DNA from: Stereum hirsutum FP-91666 SS1
Taxonomy: Eukaryota; Basidiomycota; Agaricomycetes; Russulales; Stereaceae
Length of the DNA stretch: 64,000 bases
Reading direction: 5' to 3'
Assembly: GCF_000264905.1 (NCBI RefSeq)
Contig: NW_006763136.1
Coordinates: forward strand, 2,261,550-2,325,549
Within the stretch, counting starts at the first letter, position 1; each line of letters starts with the position of its first letter. The notes beneath the pieces were generated by a model, which saw only the letters and a program-made list of their open reading frames with translations, was not told the origin of the DNA and did no database searches. Shown here one piece after another: positions 58,983-64,000 of this stretch. Both the position numbers and the translations under genes were made by a program.

Positions 58983-60895
58983 AGGAAGCATCGTCATAAC
59001 TCCGCGAGACATACAACCATCCGAAACATGGCGCTACTTGGGCTTCTGGTTCGATCGCCACCTCTCCTTCCGACAACACGTTCAGTTCTACGCCAACACC
59101 GCACTATCCACAGTACGCACATACCCCATGCTCGGCAACTCCCTTCGGGGACTCTCCCCCAGAAATCGTCGCCGCTTGTACATCGGCTGCGTACGACCCC
59201 TCCTCACATACGGTTTCCGTGTTTGGTACAAGCAACCACACTGTCCCAAATACCTTCTCACACCCCTCCGACAAGCCCAGGCGGCAGCGTTACGCTGGGT
59301 GCTCGGTGCTTTCCGCACTTCGCCTCACGAATCCCTCGACATTCTCGCCGGAGTCGTTCCCATCCACCTCCACCTCCGAAAACTCTATGAACGTTCACTT
59401 CTGCGACTCCCCAAACTCGCATCAACCCACATCCTCATCACATCCATCACCAAACCCTCCCTGCACCCACCCTCGCAACTGTTCACGTACGGCACACCCG
59501 TTGTCCACATACCTGTTCCCCATCGTCGCCACACACCCCTTCAACACGCCGCCGCTTCCCTACGGCAGGCGATACAAGACCACCATGACGAATTCGTACC
59601 CACACACGAAGAACTCAATCCTGGCACACGCTTGTTAGATACTAATTTCTCTTGTATCCTCTTTCATACCCACGGACATCCTCCCATTAAACATAGAGAT
59701 TTCCCTGCTTGGCTCGAAACAAAAAAACAATTTATTTCTACGTTACACACAGATAATACTTCCCTTGTTTCTTTCTCCGACGGCTCAGTGCGGCCGGACA
59801 GCGACTTCCACTCCACGGCGGCGTACCTTGTTTCGTACATGGGCACCACCCAACACTCCAGATCATTCGCGACCGGGCAGGCCACATCTTTTGACGCAGA
59901 ACTCGCGGGATTAGCGGCGGCACTCAACGCATCCATCATCGCAGCTCGAGAGCGCGACACCATCACTTCCATCCACCTATTCGCCGACAACTCGTCCGCA
60001 CTGGAATCACTATTCCGACCCAACTTCCATTCATCACAAATCGTCTCCGTCCTCGCCGCTCGCAAAGCACGAGAATGGCTCACAGAGGACAACACCCGCC
60101 ACATCCACCTTCACTGGGTACCCGGACACCAAGGCGTCGAACTCAACGAGGTTGTTGATCACATGACCAACGAAGCCTACGACCTACACCCACCCATCCC
60201 CCGCATCTCTCACGCGTACGCCCGTGTCCTCATCACCAAACGAGTCATGCAAGACTGGGCCAAGATGCCGAGTCGTGGCACCAAATTCTTCCCCGCTCGC
60301 ATATGCGACTCCCGCACCTGCGCGAAAGGCGGCCCCATTATATCTGCCGCTGGCGATAGCCCCACCCTCACATCCCGCCTCACCAGAACCATACTCGCGC
60401 ACGCACCCATTGGCGAATATCGAAGCAAATACCTCCCTGCCGAGCCAAGTGCCTGCCCTCGTTGTGATGTTCTCGAGACGCGCCACCACATCCTGGAGTC
60501 CTGTCCGCTGTACAAACGCCCACGCCGAACCGGTTTTTACACTCTTATTGCTTCTTCACGGAACCCTATACGATTACTCAAAGACTTCCTTACGAACAAT
60601 CCCCTCGCATTCACGTTTGATTCCGCTAACTTACACACACCGAACGTTCCCCGCCCACCGGACTGATTGGGCCACATTTGATCGCACACGTTACCGGCAC
60701 ATCGAATTTATTTGCTTCTTTTCTGCATTTACATTACCCACTCTTCCAGTCGAGTTCCACAGTGTTTACCAACTCTACTTACGTCAAGAGATGATGTTCA
60801 GGTCGCAAGCAACGTCGTCAACTGTCAGTTACGGCACGGCCTCGGGTGTGGCGTATTCGTGTGGCGTCTCGCGGAGTTTTTTTTTTTTTTTAAAT
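58983..60895 (+). mobile_element. 5'-truncated LINE retrotransposon with RNase H domain
   Basis: An uninterrupted frame runs from about 58986 to the stop at 60664-60666. It starts inside the C-terminal part of a non-LTR reverse transcriptase: WRYLGFWFDRHLSFRQH, then RNRRRLYIGCVRPLLTYGFRVWYK and the LRQAQAAALRWVLGAFRT block. An RNase H domain follows with all four acidic residues visible: FSDGS, DAELAGLAAAL, LFADNSSAL and the Asp in NEVVDH; HWVPGHQGVE sits before the last. Near the end a Cys/His cluster (CPRCDVLETRHHILESCP) resembles the zinc knuckle of fungal LINEs. The catalytic reverse transcriptase and endonuclease parts are missing, so it cannot move by itself. The lack of stop codons over 540 codons suggests a fairly recent insertion. 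I do not see a poly(A) tail; a 16-T run lies at 60877-60891. It sits in the shared upstream region of the glucosyltransferase and SEC5. Confidence 0.85.
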
Positions 60896-61002
60896 CAAAT
60901 GCATTTATATAGCGCCGGTGCAGGCCAGGGGCGCTGTTTTAGAAGTAACTAGTCAACTAACTACGACTATAGCTTTTGTCCAGCGGGCACTCCTTACGCT
61001 CG

Positions 61003-64000
61003 ATGGGTCGACTGAACTTCGCGACTGATGAGGCTTCTCTCCTCAAAGCGTACAAACTGTCAACTCTCTCTCCGAGGTATACACCCGTTAACTCGCGTCC
61101 TGCAGGGCCTCTGACAAGCTTGTTTGAATCACAGCAAGTGGGAGGAGACTGATCATGAGGACACCGTTGCAGGTCAATTGGCTAGCCCTGGCGTCAACGG
61201 ACCCAACGAAGGGGAGGGTGACCCACTCGGGCTCGGAGCATATGTCGAGTCTGTCTACTCTCATTTGTATCGGCCTCCTGGCTCTCTCTGATTCCGCAAC
61301 TTGAACCAGCACCAGCGAGATGGACATGGACACTCGTGCGTTCCTCCTGCAGCCCGCCAAATGTGGGCGTCCTTGTCTGACCGGGCTTGTACATACGCAT
61401 GTTCAGGCGCAGCCATCTCTATTGCGTCGAAGTCTTTCGATCCCAAAGCTTTTATCTCCGTTGTACACCCCAACGCCACCTACCAGGATCTAGGGGCAGG
61501 CATTTCGAGACTTCGCGCGTCCATCGACTCTAGGTCTGAGGCTATCCGTGTTCTCGTGGAGGATAATTTTGACAGATTTGTCGCTGTGAAAGCCTCTACG
61601 GATGGTAAGCATCCACACAGACACTTCTTCCAAGTCATTGCGTTGTGGCTTCGCATGTATGATTTCTTTGCTCGCACGACGACTCATTCTGCATACGCCA
61701 CAGCACTTCACGCCGAAATGCGCGAGGGATTGTTGGCCGAATCGACGGACTACGCCTCCAGGCCATTGCGGGACCAACTCAAGCGTATGTGGCCAGATTC
61801 GCCGTTTCTCAAACGCTGCTTATATCTCTGGTCATCCAGAGGCGGCCTCGAAGGCCAATCAGGTCTTTCTCCCGGTTCTCGAAAATGCGAACAAGGCCCA
61901 GAAGCTCAGGACTACCCTCGGCGTGTTCGAACGATCCAAATTCTTCTTCAATCTACCGGCTTCGATAGTCGAGTCTATGCAAGTGGTATGTTGAAACCGA
62001 TCTCAGTGTCTCCCCTCGTTTTACGACGCTCTTGCGTTAAGGGTCGTTACGAAGCTGCAATGCGTGATTACAAGAAGGGCAAGTTTATGCTCGAGTCACG
62101 TCCCGGCCAGCTTTTACCCATTGGGTCTCAGAAGGAAGGCGAGGGCGCTGTGCTGGCTGAGAGACAGCAAAAGCGCATACTAGAGAAGGTGTGGAGTACG
62201 GTTGAGAAAGCCATGGGTGAAATGAGGGCCTTGCTGTTGTCCCAGCTACAAGATCCCGGCAGGCCTGTGGAGGAGCAGGAGAAAACTATAGAGTGAGTCA
62301 TTTGATATTCGTAGAGTTCATTCTCTCATCTTGTTTTGCCAGGATCCTCCTCGAACTGGACACATCCGATGATCCTGTTTGGACTTACTTTGACTCGCAA
62401 CATAAATACATTATGGATTCCATGAAGAGAACATTCCGTGTCACGTCGGATGCCGTACAGGGTGAGCATTCATCGTTGTCATGTCGACACCCTTGTGCTC
62501 ATCCGTCACGAGCGTTCAGCCAAGAAGCATAGAGTGGATCCACCGATTTCTGGGTCAGAGGCTTCCAACCTCCTTCTAGCGGGACAGCTGCAAAATTGTG
62601 TCACTGCTCTGAAATCGAACCAACCTGACCTAGTGATCGGTGAGCACGGTTTCCCTTTTTTTTTTTTCGGAGGACTCGAATTCTAGCAACGGTTTTGGTT
62701 TACAGCCCAGTCTGGTGGTCATGAAGTCTGGCAGTCCATCTTAGAGACTGTGAAAGCGGTCTCAGAAGTCATGATCTCTGCATTGCCAAACTTTTGGAGA
62801 GTGGGGAGGGCGTTTCTAGACGGGCGTTTCAAGAAGGTGTGCTGCTGTCATAATCTTTGTCCTCATGGCAGTCCCTCATTGAAGAGATCGTGATCGACAG
62901 ACTACTTCCACGTCTCGACGTAGTCCAAACCAGGTCGGCACGATGGCGTTCGATATCATCAAACTCTACATCTCCATCCTCTCCGAATTCTTCCTTCTAT
63001 CCGACAAAGCCGTGGCCTCTCCGGCCGCTGGCAGCGCGAAGCCTCCTCCTTTCTTCCCTCTGAACAGTAATGTATTGACGACGGCGCATTACCTCATGAA
63101 AGTGCTGGGAGAAATACAAGAGAGTGTCAACGAGATAAATTTGATGGAGATCAACACTGGACGCGGTAACGATGTGAATGCGACCCTGAAGGAACTGATC
63201 GAAAGCGTTCGGTGGAAATTTGAGGATGTTCTAATCACCGCATGGCTCAGAGGTGGGTCTACTGTTCGTACATTCTTGGCTCTATCTGACGATAGTGCAG
63301 ATGCCACTCAGTTCTATCATCTCGAAACCTGGACTGCCTCCATCGCGGAACCCTATACTACGCTCTATCTCTCGGACATCCAACTCTTCGAAAAGCACAT
63401 CACCACTTGCGCCTTCAAAATTGCAGGAGGTGTCGATCTCTCCGCCTCCGCCTCGTCGTCACGCTTGGTGAAGCAGCATGCTGTCGCCACCGAGTTCAAA
63501 TCCAAGATCACCAAGGCCTTTGTGGATACCTTGTATGCGTTCCTAGACGGTATGGTGAACTTGGCGAGTGAAGAGAGTCCTATTGGATTACGCGGTGTTG
63601 GTCAGGAACAAGGAGGTGCCGTGCATCTTCAGGCGGATGGTGCGGCCAGTTCAAAGCTCGGCAAGATATCGCATTCGAATTCCATCACAGGCCCCAATGC
63701 TTTTGACCAATTAGACCTCGCAAGCATAGTATGTTTCCCCAATCATCTGCGTGTGTGGTATACTCATTCTCGTGTGCAAGGATACGAGAACCATCCTAGT
63801 TTTGTCCAACCTTGACTATTTGAGACGAAGTTTGATACCTAGTATGGTCAGCCAGCTGGAAATAGCGTTCAACACATCCATCGAGGCAGAGAAGCAGGTA
63901 CGAGGTTTGCGCCCTATATTCACCCGTACTGAGCTTATTATAATGCCGTCACAGACGTTGATGACCGTGGTGCAAGAGCTCGACAAAACACTATTCGGTG
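61003..64000 (+). CDS. SEC5: Exocyst complex component Sec5 (partial, runs off the right edge)
   Basis: The ATG at 61003 starts a protein [19 protein letters not shown], followed after one intron by [10 protein letters not shown] and DPLGLG, all typical of fungal Sec5. Later exons give [72 protein letters not shown] and [14 protein letters not shown]. Helical-bundle exons follow from 62340 on ([38 protein letters not shown]). This is the N-terminal and middle part of the exocyst subunit, which tethers secretory vesicles to the plasma membrane with Sec3, Sec6, Sec8, Sec10, Sec15, Exo70 and Exo84. The last exon in view ends near 63900 and the next begins at about 63955. About eight introns are visible; the second exon (61250-61420) is the hardest to join. 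The frame is still open at the window end. Confidence 0.88.

Noticed and set aside
60877..60891. Poly(T) run as the poly(A) tail of an inverted LINE
   Set aside because: The LINE reading frame is on the plus strand, so its tail should be A, not T, at this end.
1..64000. CRISPR arrays, prokaryotic operons or phage-like regions
   Set aside because: Introns and gene families show nuclear fungal DNA; no regularly spaced repeats were seen.

Overview
The window is nuclear DNA of a filamentous basidiomycete, most likely an agaricomycete. The evidence is compact genes split by many 50-80 bp GT-AG introns with short exons, together with families typical of this group: a macrophage-activating-glycoprotein-like secreted protein, a DUF7137-type protein, a WOPR regulator, Iks1 and Atg26-like enzymes. 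There is no operon structure, rRNA, CRISPR array or intact tRNA. Exon joins were worked out by eye from reading frame, splice sites and family conservation.

Left part (1-31.6 kb): a Mob1/phocein-family protein (-) is divergent from an acetamidase-type amidase (+). Next come a Ser/Pro-rich protein of unknown function (-), a glomulin/Ybp-type helical repeat protein (-), a DUF7137-like tail-anchored protein (-) and, divergent from it, an Iks1-type kinase ending in membrane segments (+). A metabolic stretch follows: an anion/organic-acid MFS permease (-) back to back with a metal-dependent amidohydrolase (+), a secreted glycoprotein (-), a secreted type-B carboxylesterase (-) and an omega-like glutathione S-transferase (+). 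A short hypothetical protein (-) closes this part.

Middle (31.6-50 kb): a roughly 3 kb gene-poor gap, then Pex13 (+), a tiny Pmp3 proteolipid gene of five exons (-), a hypothetical protein (-), and a very large coiled-coil protein with a J-like C-terminus (+). After another 2 kb gap come a Gti1/Pac2 (WOPR) transcription factor (-) and a DNAJC11-like mitochondrial J-protein (-).

Right part (50-64 kb): Dcp1 of the decapping complex (-), a small conserved basic protein (-), and a large Atg26-like glucosyltransferase whose C-terminus carries two ubiquitin-interacting-motif-like helices (-). A 5'-truncated LINE with an uninterrupted RNase H reading frame (+) follows. The exocyst subunit Sec5 (+) runs off the right edge.

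Most genes are housekeeping: peroxisome import, mRNA decapping, exocytosis, mitochondrial organisation and signalling. The parts most specific to this locus are the permease/amidohydrolase pair with GATA-type sites in its shared promoter, the GATA-flanked amidase, the UIM-bearing glucosyltransferase, and several extreme gene structures: an 18-nt internal exon, an 8-nt last exon, a start codon alone in its coding exon, and a GC-AG intron. I did not find a convincing new multi-gene system; the permease/hydrolase pair and the UIM tail are the best candidates for follow-up.
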